Positions 45,785 to 57,498 of a DNA stretch of 64,000 nucleotides are shown in pieces. The stretch spans positions 1,550,001-1,614,000 of the forward strand of contig VNKQ01000007.1 in NCBI GenBank assembly GCA_016508695.1, in the 5' to 3' direction. The notes below the pieces were generated by a model. It ran no database searches. It was not told the origin of the DNA and saw only the letters and a list, made by a program, of their open reading frames with translations. Position 1 is the stretch's first letter. The number at the start of each line of letters is the position of its first letter. A program made the translations under genes and the position numbers. Source of the DNA: Hyphodiscus hymeniophilus. Taxonomy: Eukaryota; Ascomycota; Leotiomycetes; Helotiales; Hyphodiscaceae.

Positions 45785-48306
45785 ATGCCGGGACAAGGAG
45801 GAGCTGGGAGAAGACAGGCGTTCTTCTCATATTCTCCTACTCTGAAAATAGTTCGGAAACTATTAGAGAGATGTGTACCCATGCCAGTGACGCTGTCCCG
45901 TACATGGTATCTTGACGATGACCCAAACGGAGAATGGAACTTGGACTACTACGCTGGGCCCAAACCTCCATCTCGATCCAGTGATTACACTGCCAAAAGC
46001 GAGTTTCCCAAGACTGCCACAAAGCGACGATCCTATCACTCATGCCCTACTGCAAAGCTGCTGCCACCGTCTGAATCTACTGAAACACCCGCTACAACCA
46101 AGTTGGAAGACCCAATTATTGACAAGCGTCATATCCTGTCTGGAGGACTGTCCCCAGAAGAGCACGCGAAACAAGCTCGTTTTGACACCCAATTTGGCCC
46201 AATTGGCTCCCACGAGCACAGATATGTGAGCAAGCACATGAGCGGAGAACTTGCGAAGCACATAGTCGACGAGCCACCATACTTCTACATTATTACCACA
46301 CATATTGGATTCACCATTCTGATTGTTTTTGGTCGAGTTCGGGACTTTTTCGGTATACGATTCAAAAGAGATACATACAGGCATATCACAGATGCAGACG
46401 GCTATGCCGCTCTAAATTCCGATTGGAGTAACTTTTATTTTCGGCGGTTGAAGATGCGGATGAACGACTGCTTCTCGAGACCGTACAAGACCCCCTCTTT
46501 TTCTTTGAATTGTTCCCTTTTAAGTGATCACCTTGAGACACAATCAAGGAAAACTTCACATCATCGAGCTTGACTGGCGATCGGATGCTGATTTTCAACT
46601 TTTTAGCATCACAGGCGTTCCCGGTCGCTACATTACGCTCATGGACCGGAAAACAAGTGATGGAAACAAGAACTTCAAACTTACCGGAACGTTCACCGAA
46701 ACCTTGAACCTGAGCTCTTACAACTACCTGGGCTTCGCTCAGTCCGAGGGCCCTTGTGCCGACGACGTAGAAGAATGCATCAAGGACTATGGAATTAGCA
46801 CTGCGAGTCCGAGAGCCGATGCTGGAACCTCTGACTTGACTGTCGAGGTCGAGAGGAAGGTCGCAGAATTTGTTGGTAAGCCTGATGCAATACTCTTCTC
46901 GATGGGGTTCAGCACAAATGCTACGTCGTTCTCGGTATTGCTTGGAAAGGGTTGTCTGATCATTTCGGATGAGTAAGTCGTATTCTTATTTTCTCTTTAA
47001 TCTGCGGGTTTCAACAGTCTTGGGGAGGGGCTTCTCCGGAATGATCTTTTGGGGAAAGCCACAGTCTTCTCGTGTTTCCCCAAGATAATTGATACTAACT
47101 TACCAAATCTAAAGGCTCAATCACGCTTCGATCCGTGTTGGAGCCCGCCTCTCTGGCGCTACTATTCGAAGTTACAAGCATAACGACATGAATGATCTGG
47201 AGCGTCTTCTTCGGGAGGCCATTGGAATTGGCCAGCCAAATACAAAGATGCACCATCCTTGGCGAAAGATTATGGTCGTTGTTGAAGGTCTTTTCTCAAT
47301 GGAAGGTACCATTTTAGACCTGCAGGGGGTTCTTCGCCTCAAGAAGAAGTACAGTTTCTACTTGTTCGTTGACGAAGCCCACTCGATTGGAGCACTTGGG
47401 TATGTCAACTCTTTCCCTATGAGTCTGATTTTGAGACCCGTTTCCTCTTTGCAGAAATCAACATACATTTGGGGAATGGCTTTTAAAGCCTGGACTTGAA
47501 CGGCACTCTCGTGTTGTAGTGTATAGATCAAAGGCTCCATTGTTCAAAACTGATCAGACGATCCTAGCCCCCGAGGCCGCGGTGTTTGCGACTACTTTGA
47601 TATCGACCCCTCGGAAGTTGACATTCTCATGGGCACATTCTCCAAATCATTTGGAGCCAATGGTGGCTACATTGCAGCAACCACGGAAATTATCGCCACC
47701 TTTCGATCTGCCAACGCAGCGATGCTTTATGGTGAGAGTCCTGCGCCCCCAGTTCTCATGCAAATTCTATCTTCCGTGAAAATAATATCCGGAGAATCCG
47801 TGCCAGGGCAAGGTGAGGAACGCCTCCAACGTATTGCTTGGAACTCCCGTTACCTTCGACTTGGGTTGAAACGTCTCGGCTTTATTGTGTACGGTCACGA
47901 CGACTCCCCGGTCATCCCCATCATCTTGTATCACGCTGGAAAACTACCAGCGTTCTCTCACGAGATGCTTCGTCGCAAGATCGCAATCGTGATTGCTGGC
48001 TACCCTGCAACGCCACTGATTTCTGCCCGTGCTCGTCTATGCGTTTCAGCTGCTCACAACAAAGAGGACATGGATCGCATACTTGCGGCGTGTGATGAAA
48101 TTGGGGATCTGCTTGCGTTGAAGTTCAGTACTGGAATTGCGGGCGGGACGGAAATACTCCCTGATGGCGTCACGAAGGAGTTGGACGACGAGCGATCTGC
48201 TCTACAGAAGGAGTGCATGGTTGAGCCGCCGCGGTGGACGTTGGAAGAGGTCCTCGCCGCTGGAGTTCGAGACGCTAAGATGCATTTCAGACCAGGTAAG
48301 TTGTGA
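45785..48306 (+). CDS. LCB2: serine palmitoyltransferase subunit 2 (LCB2)
   Basis: Exons 45785-46482, 46607-46972, 47115-47399 and 47568-48306 give 695 residues. The enzyme condenses serine with palmitoyl-CoA, the first step of sphingolipid synthesis, in the ER. One membrane segment (YFYIITTHIGFTILIVFGRV) precedes the family block SDWSNFYFRRLKMRMNDCFS. Splicing restores SRPITGVPGR, DELNHASIRVGARLSG and SIGALGPRGRGVCDYF. The PLP-binding Lys is in GTFSKSFGANGGY, and the cofactor-binding Asp/His in VDEAHSIGALG. Introns are 124-168 nt, longer than most here. The N-terminal 130 residues are poorly conserved, so the start could be further in (Met at 45881). Some invariant-looking positions differ (SPRADAGTSD where GG is usual, GISTASP), so it may be a diverged paralogue rather than the only LCB2. 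The C-terminus RWTLEEVLAAGVRDAK is family-like. Confidence 0.9.
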
Positions 48307-48739
48307 CCTAGCTTGAGAAGCGAGTTGGTCGACTAGGGGATGAGTGGGTGGGTGTTCCGCAAAAGAGGAAGGTTTCCTTCGTTATTGACAACTGTCATGC
48401 ACAATATCTCGCCTCTTTCCTCGTCTTCATCACAGTCGTTACAGTATTCCTAGATCAATTCATACTTTGGCTACAGTTAGATCTTGGGCATGATTACGAA
48501 ATATTGAAGTTGACTGGTCAGCATCCTGCAAAATCGCAAATCTTCTAGATATCCTCCAGTCCTGATGTAAGCTGACATGTGAGGCTACTTCGTTTTCATG
48601 ATAAATCAATGCTGACAATAGTTTCTATTTCTTTGTTTGAGAGCTTTGACCACCATTGACAGCTCTACCGCGCTATTCCTGAATGTATGAAGACTCTAGA
48701 GTAAGGACCCTACAAGACCCTGTATATAGGTTGAGCTCA
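48307..48739. other. intergenic between convergent genes
   Basis: Nothing supported. It carries the 3' ends of LCB2 and the oxidoreductase. Confidence 0.5.
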
Positions 48740-50125
48740 TCAAAATTGCAGCTGATTAGCAAGGACCAAAACTCGATGGAACTGACTTGGCCACCAGACC
48801 TCCACACCTAGCTTCCACGCAACCTTCAACACCCACTCTGGCTCCTTCATGAACTGCCTAGCAACCAAAATCACATCAGCCATGGGCTGTTTTCCGTCAT
48901 CCGCGTCGGTCATCTCCTTGGCTGCGTCTGCTTCCTCCTGAATACCATTCTCGACCTGGTTGGATCCGCCGGCCTGCTGAACAATGTCCCGGGCCTGTTC
49001 AGCATCTGTAATAAGACCAGCAGCACCGATGAGAAGCTTCAGGCCTTCGGTGTGCACAGCGCTCCTGATGCGGGAGGCGATCTTTACGTGATAACTCTTG
49101 GCGTACATCCCGTCAATCTGTTGAAGTGGTGAATTTCCGCCGCTACTAACGTCCAACAAGTCAACACCTAGAGCAGGAAGTTCTTTAGCAACCTTGATCG
49201 TATCTTCAACAACCCACGATCCTAGCTCCCTGCCCAGGTCGGTATCTTCTAAAAAGTCCGTCGCCGATATGCGCAGAAAAATCGCCAAGTCCTTCGGAAC
49301 AACAGCTCTAACTGCCTTGACAACTTCAAAAAGGAGTCGTGTCCTGTTTTCAAAAGTACCTCCATACTCATCCGTCCTCCGGTTCGAAATTGGAGATAGG
49401 AATTGATGTAGAAGATACCCATGCGCAGCATGGATCTCAATGACATCAACTCCAGCCTTTACACTTCGCTCCGCAGCCCTCGCAAAATCTTTCACAACCT
49501 CTCTCACCTCTTCCGTCGTTAGAGCCTTCGGTGTCCAGAATCTGCTCTTCTCACTATCGAAAGGTCCATCCCAGCCTTGGACTGGCCCGCCAGAAGGGCC
49601 TTTCACCTCGTCCGGCCATCCCCCAATATCCTCGCCCGCGCGCTTGGACTTTCTCCCAGCGACGGTCGAGACCCAAGGTGCAGCAGTACTGCTTTTACGC
49701 CCAGCGTGCGCCAGCTGTACGCCGATAAGCGCGCCTTGAGACTTGACAAGGTCAGCTACGCGGCGTAGACCCGAGATCTGGGTGTCGGACCACAGGCCGG
49801 GACAGTTTGGCGAAATTCGGCCATTGGGCTGGACGGCCGTCGCCTCGACGAAGACGAGAGCAGCGCCTTTGATAGCGTAGTGCCCAAGTGTTGCGATGTG
49901 CCAATCGGTGAGGCCTCCTATTTGTGGTCCGGATGGAGCGCTGGAGTATTGGCACATTGGGGAGACAACGATGCGGTTGCGGAGAGTGACGCTGCGGATT
50001 TGAAGAGGTGTGAATAGTGTGGGCGTAGTTGAAGTCAACTCTTTGGGAGTACCGGGCGAGTGTAGATGGTGGGGAGTGAAATACGGGATGTTGGGGGCGG
50101 AGGGGTTGAGATTAGTCGGTGCCAT
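48740..50125 (-). CDS. NADH:flavin oxidoreductase, old yellow enzyme family (YqjM/NamA type)
   Basis: An intronless ORF of 461 residues from MAPTNLNPSA; the frame is open for another 33 codons upstream, but that extension is unlike the family. FMN-barrel motifs in order: LFTPLQIRSVTLRNRIVVSP with MCQYS, the Cys and Tyr typical of thermophilic-like (YqjM) OYEs; GVQLAHAGRKSS, with the substrate-binding HAGR; and DVIEIHAAHGYLLHQFLSPI with SNRRTDEYGG. It reduces activated C=C bonds with NAD(P)H; the physiological substrate is unknown. Near the end, between GAAGLITDAEQARDIV and ADVILVARQFMKEPEWVL, there is an insertion of about 35 polar residues next to the FMN phosphate site. The motif there reads VARQF where VGRQF is usual. 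Confidence 0.92.
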   Translation of the reverse strand: MAPTNLNPSAPNIPYFTPHHLHSPGTPKELTSTTPTLFTPLQIRSVTLRNRIVVSPMCQYSSAPSGPQIGGLTDWHIATLGHYAIKGAALVFVEATAVQPNGRISPNCPGLWSDTQISGLRRVADLVKSQGALIGVQLAHAGRKSSTAAPWVSTVAGRKSKRAGEDIGGWPDEVKGPSGGPVQGWDGPFDSEKSRFWTPKALTTEEVREVVKDFARAAERSVKAGVDVIEIHAAHGYLLHQFLSPISNRRTDEYGGTFENRTRLLFEVVKAVRAVVPKDLAIFLRISATDFLEDTDLGRELGSWVVEDTIKVAKELPALGVDLLDVSSGGNSPLQQIDGMYAKSYHVKIASRIRSAVHTEGLKLLIGAAGLITDAEQARDIVQQAGGSNQVENGIQEEADAAKEMTDADDGKQPMADVILVARQFMKEPEWVLKVAWKLGVEVWWPSQFHRVLVLANQLQF

Positions 50126-51372
50126 TACTATCATCAATTGATTTGCTTTTATCGAACTCGTCAGGGAGAGGGGTATATGAACTCTATATCGCACTTCGTT
50201 TGAGACGTGGCGCTTCCTCATCATTTATTCTTCGTAAGGTACGTAGATGTCGTGATTCTCCGGTTCCGCTTATCTTCTCCGGTTCCGGTATGCGACAGGT
50301 TGCATTGGAGCTGAACATGTACTTCTGCGGCCTTTCTTAGAAGGCGAGACAACAATAAGTTTGAGAACTATAACAAAGCTTACGGAGACAATGAGGATGA
50401 GAGCATTAGAAGCTGAGTGCTGAAATTACTCTTTACTAGGAGAAGTGCACATTGGAAACCTAAATGAAAAGGTGAATAAGGGGCAAGTACTATTTGCCAC
50501 AGACTCATCATAGGAGACAGAAAACTCATCCGCATATAAGTTGTATCAGAGGATGAGGGAGGCGATCCTACTATGGATTTTCTCAACTCATGCCACGAGA
50601 ATTCGCGGGTAGCTAATTCGACGCGGGTCGAGATCGATAACTGCGGAGTTGAGACCTCCGAAGCAGCTTGCCTGAAGGTCGTAAATGCTGGCCTGTAGCC
50701 ATTGATATTTCCCCAGAGGCCCATTTGTGTGTCATCGGGATCTTTCACGGCTCTGGCACCCAGCATATGACTGCGACTGAGCTTTTGCCGAGATGATCTG
50801 TCGATAAGTGAAGTGCTTTGAACAAAACGACCTCAATAGACGACTAGTCCTCAAAACCAGCTGGATCGACAGTAGAAAGTGCTGAAAGTGTTTAATCGTA
50901 ATTGTCACTTACATGCAATGGATGATAGCTTGCCGGCAGGGTCGAAGCACTGACAAAAGATTCCTAACTCCATTCGAAGTATTGTACCCGACAAAGCTTT
51001 CGTTAAATGTATTCTTCACATCTTAGACATTTCAAGAGTGGCGCTTCTCGAAAGTGAAAGCAGGCCTTCCCCGAACGCAGTTGATGCAGCGTAAATAACG
51101 TCGTTGTTGAATTCTGATCCTTGGGAAGACAGAATTCTCCCACACTATGAGGAGACCTCCCTACCACCACCACCACCAGTTGAGCTCAACTGTGAAGAGG
51201 CCGTCAAAATCTGCAACAACCTGGGCGTTAAATTTTGTATTAACGATATAGCTTCTCACTGTAGAGTCTTAAACGCATCCCGCTTTTCAAGCTTGAGCTC
51301 TCCAGTGAAAGCCTTGGACAGCTTCCCTGGAATTGAAGTCTCGTCCAATCAAAGCAACGTCATACGAAATAC
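50126..51372. other. 1.2-kb intergenic region
   Basis: It contains the promoter of the oxidoreductase and the 3' flank of MUS81. ORFs at 50380-50766 and 51104-51562 show no domain, and the latter overlaps MUS81 on the other strand. Confidence 0.5.
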
Positions 51373-53124
51373 CTATGCATATACTTCATCTCCCCACACT
51401 TCCGCAATTTTAACACTGCCAGCTTTTCCGACCTTCTTCCTACCCACCAAGTTCTGCATCTGCCCAGACACCAATTCCAGTTTCTTCTTTCGGCCCTCAT
51501 CATCCAACCCGCACTTCTTATATGCTTCCGCAAACTCAGCGGGGGTCTTCCATCTTTTCTGAATCTCAAGTGCTTTCTCGCCTGTAACACCCCTCGTGCA
51601 CATCAACATCTTAAGATACACATCTCGTAACGTCAGGCTGTCCGATTTTGAAGCGAGTGAGGCAAAGGCACCATAAGTGATGTTGTAATCCAAATCTGGC
51701 TCTTTCTCGCGGAGATGAGTAAGCAGGGGAAGATAATTTTTCGTAGTGATGACTTTAGATGGTATGACTTGCAGAGGCTTATTTTCATAAAGACTCTTGA
51801 GTAGCATCGTCATCCGTGCAAGGTAGCGGATCGAGTCGTCCATCTTCTGAGTTTTCTTGATGAAGAATCCATTCACCACCTGAGTGCTCGCAATTGCGCT
51901 TTCCACCATTTCTTCATATTTATGAAAATGCTCCGCATTCATCGCAAACTCTTCGATCATGTAAACAACGTTTTTGACCCCAGATTTGAGCAGGCGAAAC
52001 TTCTGTTCATCGTATCTACTGTCTTTGATAGAGCTGACCAAGTCGTCCAATCGCTTTCGTTCGACAATCCAGTCTAGTAGAACTTCGTCACCATCCGCGC
52101 CAAGAGAGGAAAGCAGCTCGGGGTTGTGTAGCTTGGCTACCCAGAGGATATCGCCGAGTGCAAGGGCCCGCATAATAGGTGTGACACCTTTCTTGGCCAA
52201 CTCAATTTGTATGTAGTCCCGATCAGACTTTGCTCGTACTTCCCGTGTATCTAGGACAAGTTCGACTTTAAACGAGCCGGGTGGCAGAATGATGGGCGAG
52301 AAGGCGGGTAATTCGGATGATATACCTTGGGGTATGAGATCTGTTGCTGTGGAGTTTGTGGGCGATGCGCCTACTTGAGGTCTGGATCGAGGAGATGAGG
52401 GACGAGGATCCACGAAATTATTCGTCTCTTTGTTTTGGCCTTTGGGGCTCACACCAGCAGAATCGTCCGCCTGATCTTGATTTGGCATAAGTGTCTTCTT
52501 TATTCGTTTCGCAACCTCCCATCCTTCCTCTGACAAGCTGTATCTTTTTGAAGGTCTTCCCTGGGTATAGACCAGCTCCTTACTCTCTAACGTCTTCATC
52601 GAGTTCCACGCCGTGTAGAATTTGTTTGCTTGACTAGCAGCAGTAAACGAGGAGTCGCAGAGTGGCTGTGCCAACTCAATGAGCTCCGGTTTCGTCAACC
52701 CGCCAGTGTTCCCCTCATCCAAAGTAGACAATGCCACTACTAACGCGTACGCTCCAGATCTTAACGTAGGGACATAAGCTTTCTGTTTTCGAGCCTTCTT
52801 CGGAGGTGAAGGCGCACCGTCGTCGTCATCATCCTCATTATCCTTGGATGTGGACTTTTTTCTTTTTCGATGAGGTAGTCCTGGCATAGGCAGCCCCTCT
52901 CGCTCACAGTGTTCTTTCAATTTCGTGGTAAGTCTGTCACAGAGTTTCGGCCCAAATCCGTGCAACTGTTGTGCTTCTGATGGATGATCGAATGGCAACG
53001 GGCAAGATTTGAGAGAGTCATAGGCCTTCTTATAAACCGAAGCGCCTTTCGAGTTCCGTTCTCGAGCTTGATCTAGCCATTCTTTCACCCATCCTAGGAG
53101 AAGAGGGTTTGCGCAATCAGCCAT
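51373..53124 (-). CDS. MUS81: Mus81 structure-specific endonuclease subunit
   Basis: An intronless ORF of 583 residues. The N-terminal helix-hairpin-helix region (NPLLLGWVKEWLDQARERNS, LHGFGPKLCDRLTTKL) is followed by a basic linker (HRKRKKSTSK) and a winged-helix segment (LRSGAYALVVALSTLDEG, RYSLSEEGWEVAKRI). The ERCC4 nuclease has its metal-binding residues in LVLDTREVRAKSDRDYI, GDILWVAK and the signature IVERKRLDDLVSSIKDSRYD, then EQKFRL. The C-terminal helix-hairpin-helix pair ends at SVKIAEVWGDEVYA. Mus81 with Eme1/Mms4 cuts replication forks, flaps and Holliday-type junctions. All catalytic motifs are intact and the length is normal. It is divergent from the phosphoacetylglucosamine mutase gene. 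Confidence 0.95.
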   Translation of the reverse strand: MADCANPLLLGWVKEWLDQARERNSKGASVYKKAYDSLKSCPLPFDHPSEAQQLHGFGPKLCDRLTTKLKEHCEREGLPMPGLPHRKRKKSTSKDNEDDDDDGAPSPPKKARKQKAYVPTLRSGAYALVVALSTLDEGNTGGLTKPELIELAQPLCDSSFTAASQANKFYTAWNSMKTLESKELVYTQGRPSKRYSLSEEGWEVAKRIKKTLMPNQDQADDSAGVSPKGQNKETNNFVDPRPSSPRSRPQVGASPTNSTATDLIPQGISSELPAFSPIILPPGSFKVELVLDTREVRAKSDRDYIQIELAKKGVTPIMRALALGDILWVAKLHNPELLSSLGADGDEVLLDWIVERKRLDDLVSSIKDSRYDEQKFRLLKSGVKNVVYMIEEFAMNAEHFHKYEEMVESAIASTQVVNGFFIKKTQKMDDSIRYLARMTMLLKSLYENKPLQVIPSKVITTKNYLPLLTHLREKEPDLDYNITYGAFASLASKSDSLTLRDVYLKMLMCTRGVTGEKALEIQKRWKTPAEFAEAYKKCGLDDEGRKKKLELVSGQMQNLVGRKKVGKAGSVKIAEVWGDEVYA

Positions 53125-53554
53125 TAGGAGCGATGTAGATGTGCAGCGATCGAGCCAGAAGCGGGCAGTAGCGGCTGTTGCAAGAGGCTGAGTATTGTTG
53201 TGAAGCCAAAAAAAAAAGAAGCAATGATAACATTGGGCTCAATGGCTGCTGTCGATGGACTTAAGGTATTGAAAGTCGTTCACGCGAAGTGCAACGAAGA
53301 GGCACGAAAACACGTGATGATCGGCAGCAGGGATCAGCGCGATTTTATGCTTCCAACCCCTCACTGCACACCGCCATGAAGCTGACAGAAAGCTCTCAAA
53401 ATAGAAATCCAGGGCGAATATTCCCATTGCGCCTCCTCACTACGTCTATCGTTCCTCAGCCTTAAATAGAAAGGTCTTTATACCTCCACCAGCTCCTCGG
53501 TTCTAAGCGCTATCTCACAACCACTTCCACAGCAGATACTCCTCAATCGCAATC
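53125..53554. promoter_or_regulatory. divergent promoter region MUS81 / phosphoacetylglucosamine mutase
   Basis: 430 bp lie between the two start codons and hold both promoters. A 9-nt A run is at about 53209-53217. I see no clear TATA element. No coding sequence is supported. Confidence 0.5.
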
Positions 53555-55225
53555 ATGGACGCTGCAATTCTTTCCGCCTCTTCCAAACACCCCAAACCTG
53601 TCGACCGAACATTCCAGTATGGAACTGCAGGCTTTCGAATGAAGGCAAATTTGCTCGACAGTGTGGTATTCCGAGTTGGGCTGGTTGCTGCTCTCCGTTC
53701 TCGCAAATTAGGAGGCCAAACCATTGGTGTCATGATCACAGCTTCCCACAACCCACCAGAGGACAATGGTGTGAAGCTTGTTGATCCAATGGGCGAGATG
53801 CTGGAACAGACCTGGGAGTCGTACTCTACCGAGCTTGCCAACGCTCCAAACGAATCCCTTATTGCAGTATATCAGAAGCTTCAGGAAGATCTAAAAATTA
53901 ATGGAGAGACGCCTGCGAGAGTCATATTCGGACGGGATACAAGGCCCAGCGGACCAAAGTTGGTAACTGCGTTGGTGGATGCACTGCACGCGACGGGCAC
54001 GGAGTACACAGACTACAAGCTGCTTACAACACCGCAATTGCATTACTTGACGAGATGCACGAATACAGAGGGCACACCGCAGAGCTATGGGGAGGTCAGT
54101 GAGAAGGGATACTATGAGAAGCTAGGGGAGGCATTTGTGAGAGCTATGAAAGGCAAGAAGACTGTTGGGCCTGTCACTATTGACTGTGCGAATGGTGTTG
54201 GAGGACCAAAGTTGACCGAACTTCTCAAATATTTACCAAAAGCCTCCGAGGGTGGTGTGGAGATCAAAATTATCAACGATGATGTTCTGAAGGCGGAGGT
54301 ACTTAATCACGAGGTATGATCAATTCGCTTTTAGACTTGCCTATACTAATTCTTGAAGTGCGGAGCGGATTTCGTCAAGACTAAGCAACGAGCTCCTCCA
54401 TCCTCCAAAGCTGGTAAAAATGAGCGTTGTTGTTCCCTTGATGGTGATGCGGACCGCCTCATTTACTACTTTAGCGACGCTGAGCATGGCTTTCGATTAT
54501 TAGATGGAGACAAGATCGCTACTTTGGCAGCGTCATTCATTGGTGACCTTGCGCGAGAGGCAGGTTTGGCACAAGAGTTGAAGATTGGCGTTGTTCAGAC
54601 TGCATACGCAAATGGTGCGTCTACAAAATACGTCGAGAAAACCTTGGGTCTGCCGGTGGTATGCACACCTACTGGAGTAAAGTGGCTGCATCACGCTGCG
54701 ACCAAGTTTGATGTTGGTGTCTACTTCGAGGCCAATGGCCATGGTACTGTTGTTTTCTCTCAACAGGCATTGAAGGCCTTCCATAGCAAGAATCCCGAAT
54801 CTCCTGCTCAAGCCTCCGCGCTGTCCACGCTACGTGCTCTCACAGATCTCATCAACCAAACTGTTGGTGATGCCCTCTCTGATATGCTGCTCGTCGAAAC
54901 AATCCTCGCACACAAGACTTGGACACCGAGGGAGTGGGATCTCACATATGTTGATCTTCCCAATAGACTGGTGCGAGTTGAAGTCGCGGATCGAAATATG
55001 TTCAAGACAACCAATGCCGAACGAACGTTAGTCGAGCCTCATGGGGTCCAAGATCAAATAGATGCTTTGGTCGCGAAATTCAAAGACGGACGATCGTTTG
55101 CCCGGGCCTCGGGTACAGAAGATGCTTTGAGAGTTTATGCAGAGGCTGCGACGAGAAGTGAGGCAGATGATTTAGCCAACAAAGTTGCGGCCCTTTGCAA
55201 GCATGAGGGCAGTTTGACGTCCTAA
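53555..55225 (+). CDS. PCM1: phosphoacetylglucosamine mutase (Pcm1/Agm1)
   Basis: Exons 53555-54313 and 54359-55225, joined at phase 0 over a 45-nt intron, give 541 residues. The enzyme converts GlcNAc-6-phosphate to GlcNAc-1-phosphate for UDP-GlcNAc, which feeds chitin, N-glycans and GPI anchors, in the cytosol. The phosphoserine loop is MITASHNPPEDNGVKLVDP, the metal site is SLDGDADRLIYYF, and the phosphate-binding loop near the C-terminus is FARASGTEDALRVY. FQYGTAGFRMKAN near the N-terminus is also family-specific. All four elements are intact and length is normal for the family. The start Met is the first in frame and 20 residues before the conserved block. Confidence 0.95.
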
Positions 55226-56202
55226 CTTCCCCACTCGGGAATAAGGGCAGACATGTGGCAACGAACCAAAGTTTGGAAGATCTTGGAGTTACTTTAGAAT
55301 AATACGATGATGCATAACCACCCTAAGCAGCCATAGATCGGATCGATCAAACAAGTTTCAAATGGTGGGAGCCTATGAAGTATCCAGCCTATGAAGAGGC
55401 AAGTGCCACCACCTCTGTTTTATACCCAATGAATGAACTTTTCATTCCATATGATGTCAACTGCAATAGATTCTTTAAACCACTTTTCTTTCCGATGCAC
55501 CTTGTACGTCGTGATCTGTTCAATAAGATCTTAATATTTCCAGGTACAGCAATCATGACCGTCTGATAGTGCACAGCTCTGAGGAGAAAGTCTCAACCAA
55601 TCGCGGGCTCTGGAGGCGATATGCGAACGTCGGGCTGCCAGGTGAAGCCTGTGTCTATTACGTTCGTGTAGTGCAGTAAGAGCGGGAGCCTGGCGTTGGC
55701 TATTGAGTCCAAAGGGTGGTTTGCCATTCTTTTGCAAACATCGAACTGACAATTCGGGAAGTGGGAATGAGAAGGCGTTTACTCACGAGCCTCTGAGCTA
55801 TAACTTAATTCCACGATGCAGCAGAGGCATGATGAGAACCATGGAAAAGGGAAATCATAAATCATATAGGTCTCCATCACCATACACACAAGTTTCCAGC
55901 CTACTGATAGCCTATCCCTGAAGGCATTGATCTATCCAATATAGGCAACTCATCCAATGTCCCATGACCTCCTAACTCCTTCACAAAGTTCACAATGAGT
56001 GGCCCCGTCCAACAAACCATTCTACTCATGTGCCTCTCTTTCATCATTTTACGAGGAGGTCCTCCCAAGGAAGGTAGGTCATCTGCATAGGACGTCAAGA
56101 TTGAGTTCGAAAGTGTGGTCAGCTCAGTATTATGATGCCTTTGATCTTATACTTCTTCTATCTACACGTCTGTATGACGAATCACACGCTTCAAAGAACT
56201 AC
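55226..56202. other. intergenic between convergent genes
   Basis: No supported gene. Short ORFs on both strands have no domains or joins. Confidence 0.5.
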
Positions 56203-57498
56203 TCAAGCAAACTTTTGTTCTAGTATTGAGTTTACAACAAACTCATTCACCACAGCTCCATAACTACAGGTCATCAGTAAGAATTACTTAGAGAGCGCGG
56301 TACTACAAACCTGTTGCAATAAGCGTAAAGTTTGAGCTCAGCCCTTATACTTTCCAGTTTCTTCCTACTAATCACAAAGTTGGACGACAACTCCTTCAGT
56401 CTCGTCCATATCTGAACCGGCGTGACTTCGTGTGTCAATGGCAATCTCAAACTCGTTCGGAGCAGTCTCTCAACCTCTTCTTCCGACACATTGAACGAAT
56501 AGTCTTCAGATTGACGCTCTTGAGAGTGAAGAAGCGCCGAGGATGCCGTCAGAAGATGACCCGGCCCTGAATAGAAGTTCATATCACCATGCGGAAGTCC
56601 ACAGTCACGCTCAAGATGAGGGTGTTTAATATGAGGAAGACAGGGCTCTTCTAGTCTGAAAAACAGTCAGCGCTAGTCATTGTGAATACACTATATCCGG
56701 GTGGCCAGGCGTACTCCAAAAGAAAATCCACCGCCGATTGGGCATCCAAGTTTGCAAGTTGTGTCGAATCCTGCTGCTCAGCTTGTGGTGGAGGGTGATA
56801 CACTGGCTCGGGGATCTCGCGAGTATGCTGAGAACAAGGACTTTCAGGTTCGACAGTGGCGAGTTTCGTAAGATCGACGTGGACTGGACGTCCTGGCGGG
56901 TAAACCTGAGCAGGGATTTCAGCAGAATGTCAATTTTAAGCATCAAAGCTGGCAACTCCTGTACGGTTAACATGAACTGGATGTCATGATATCGCGAGGC
57001 TCACATTTTCCGTATCGTAAGCCTGTTGGGTAGCTTGTATGTCTCTGGATAGCTCTTCATGATTTCCCAATAACTTGTTTGTCAGTTCCATCACCTGGTT
57101 TTGCAAGTCCTGGATTGTTTTACGTTGCTCAGCTTCGCTATCGCGGAGTCGAAACACCTCTTTTTCCAGTTCTCGAATATACTGCTGATTTCGAAAGCGA
57201 TGGGTGCTTGGGATCACATTTCAGCTAAAATGCTACTGGCGAACAGAGAATCCCTTGCTAACCGTTGGGCATTAAGAACCTGCCCTCTTCTGGTGGCCTT
57301 TGAATCCGTTTTGTCTGAAGCTTACAGGTGTTAGACCATATAGAATCTTCTGAAGAATACATGTGACCCACGCTTGAAAGGAGAAAGCCAATCCAAAGGC
57401 CTTCCGATTATTCGTTGTGATCTCTCAGCCAGGGTCTCGCGCTTGTCCGTTCCAGAAATAAAGGCAATGCTTTCTAAATCACTTGTTTCGTCATTCAT
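56203..57498 (-). CDS. bZIP transcription factor (fungal, short-exon gene)
   Basis: Six exons, 57372-57498, 57263-57314, 57005-57206, 56715-56905, 56311-56655 and 56203-56263, give 325 residues. The basic region is split by two introns and only appears after splicing: KTDSKATRRGQVLNAQRTHR followed by FRNQQYIRELEKEVFRLRDS, with the NxxxAQRxxRxR pattern of fungal bZIPs of the GQVxxAQRTHR type, then heptad Leu/Val/Met in LQNQVMELTNKL. Downstream the fungal block AVDFLLELEEPCLPHI and a C-terminal YCNSYGAVVNEF motif match the same family. It should bind DNA as a dimer in the nucleus; targets are unknown. Stopping at 56274 without the last intron is possible (ending VVPRSLSNSY), but the spliced end fits the family better. 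The second intron has an unusual donor, GTTAGC. Confidence 0.8.

Noticed and set aside
45445..45915. 156-codon ORF overlapping the start of LCB2
   Set aside because: Different frame from the enzyme, no recognisable features, and Arg/Leu/Ser composition typical of a chance frame.
51104..51562. 152-codon plus-strand ORF over the 3' end of MUS81
   Set aside because: Antisense to well-supported MUS81 coding sequence.
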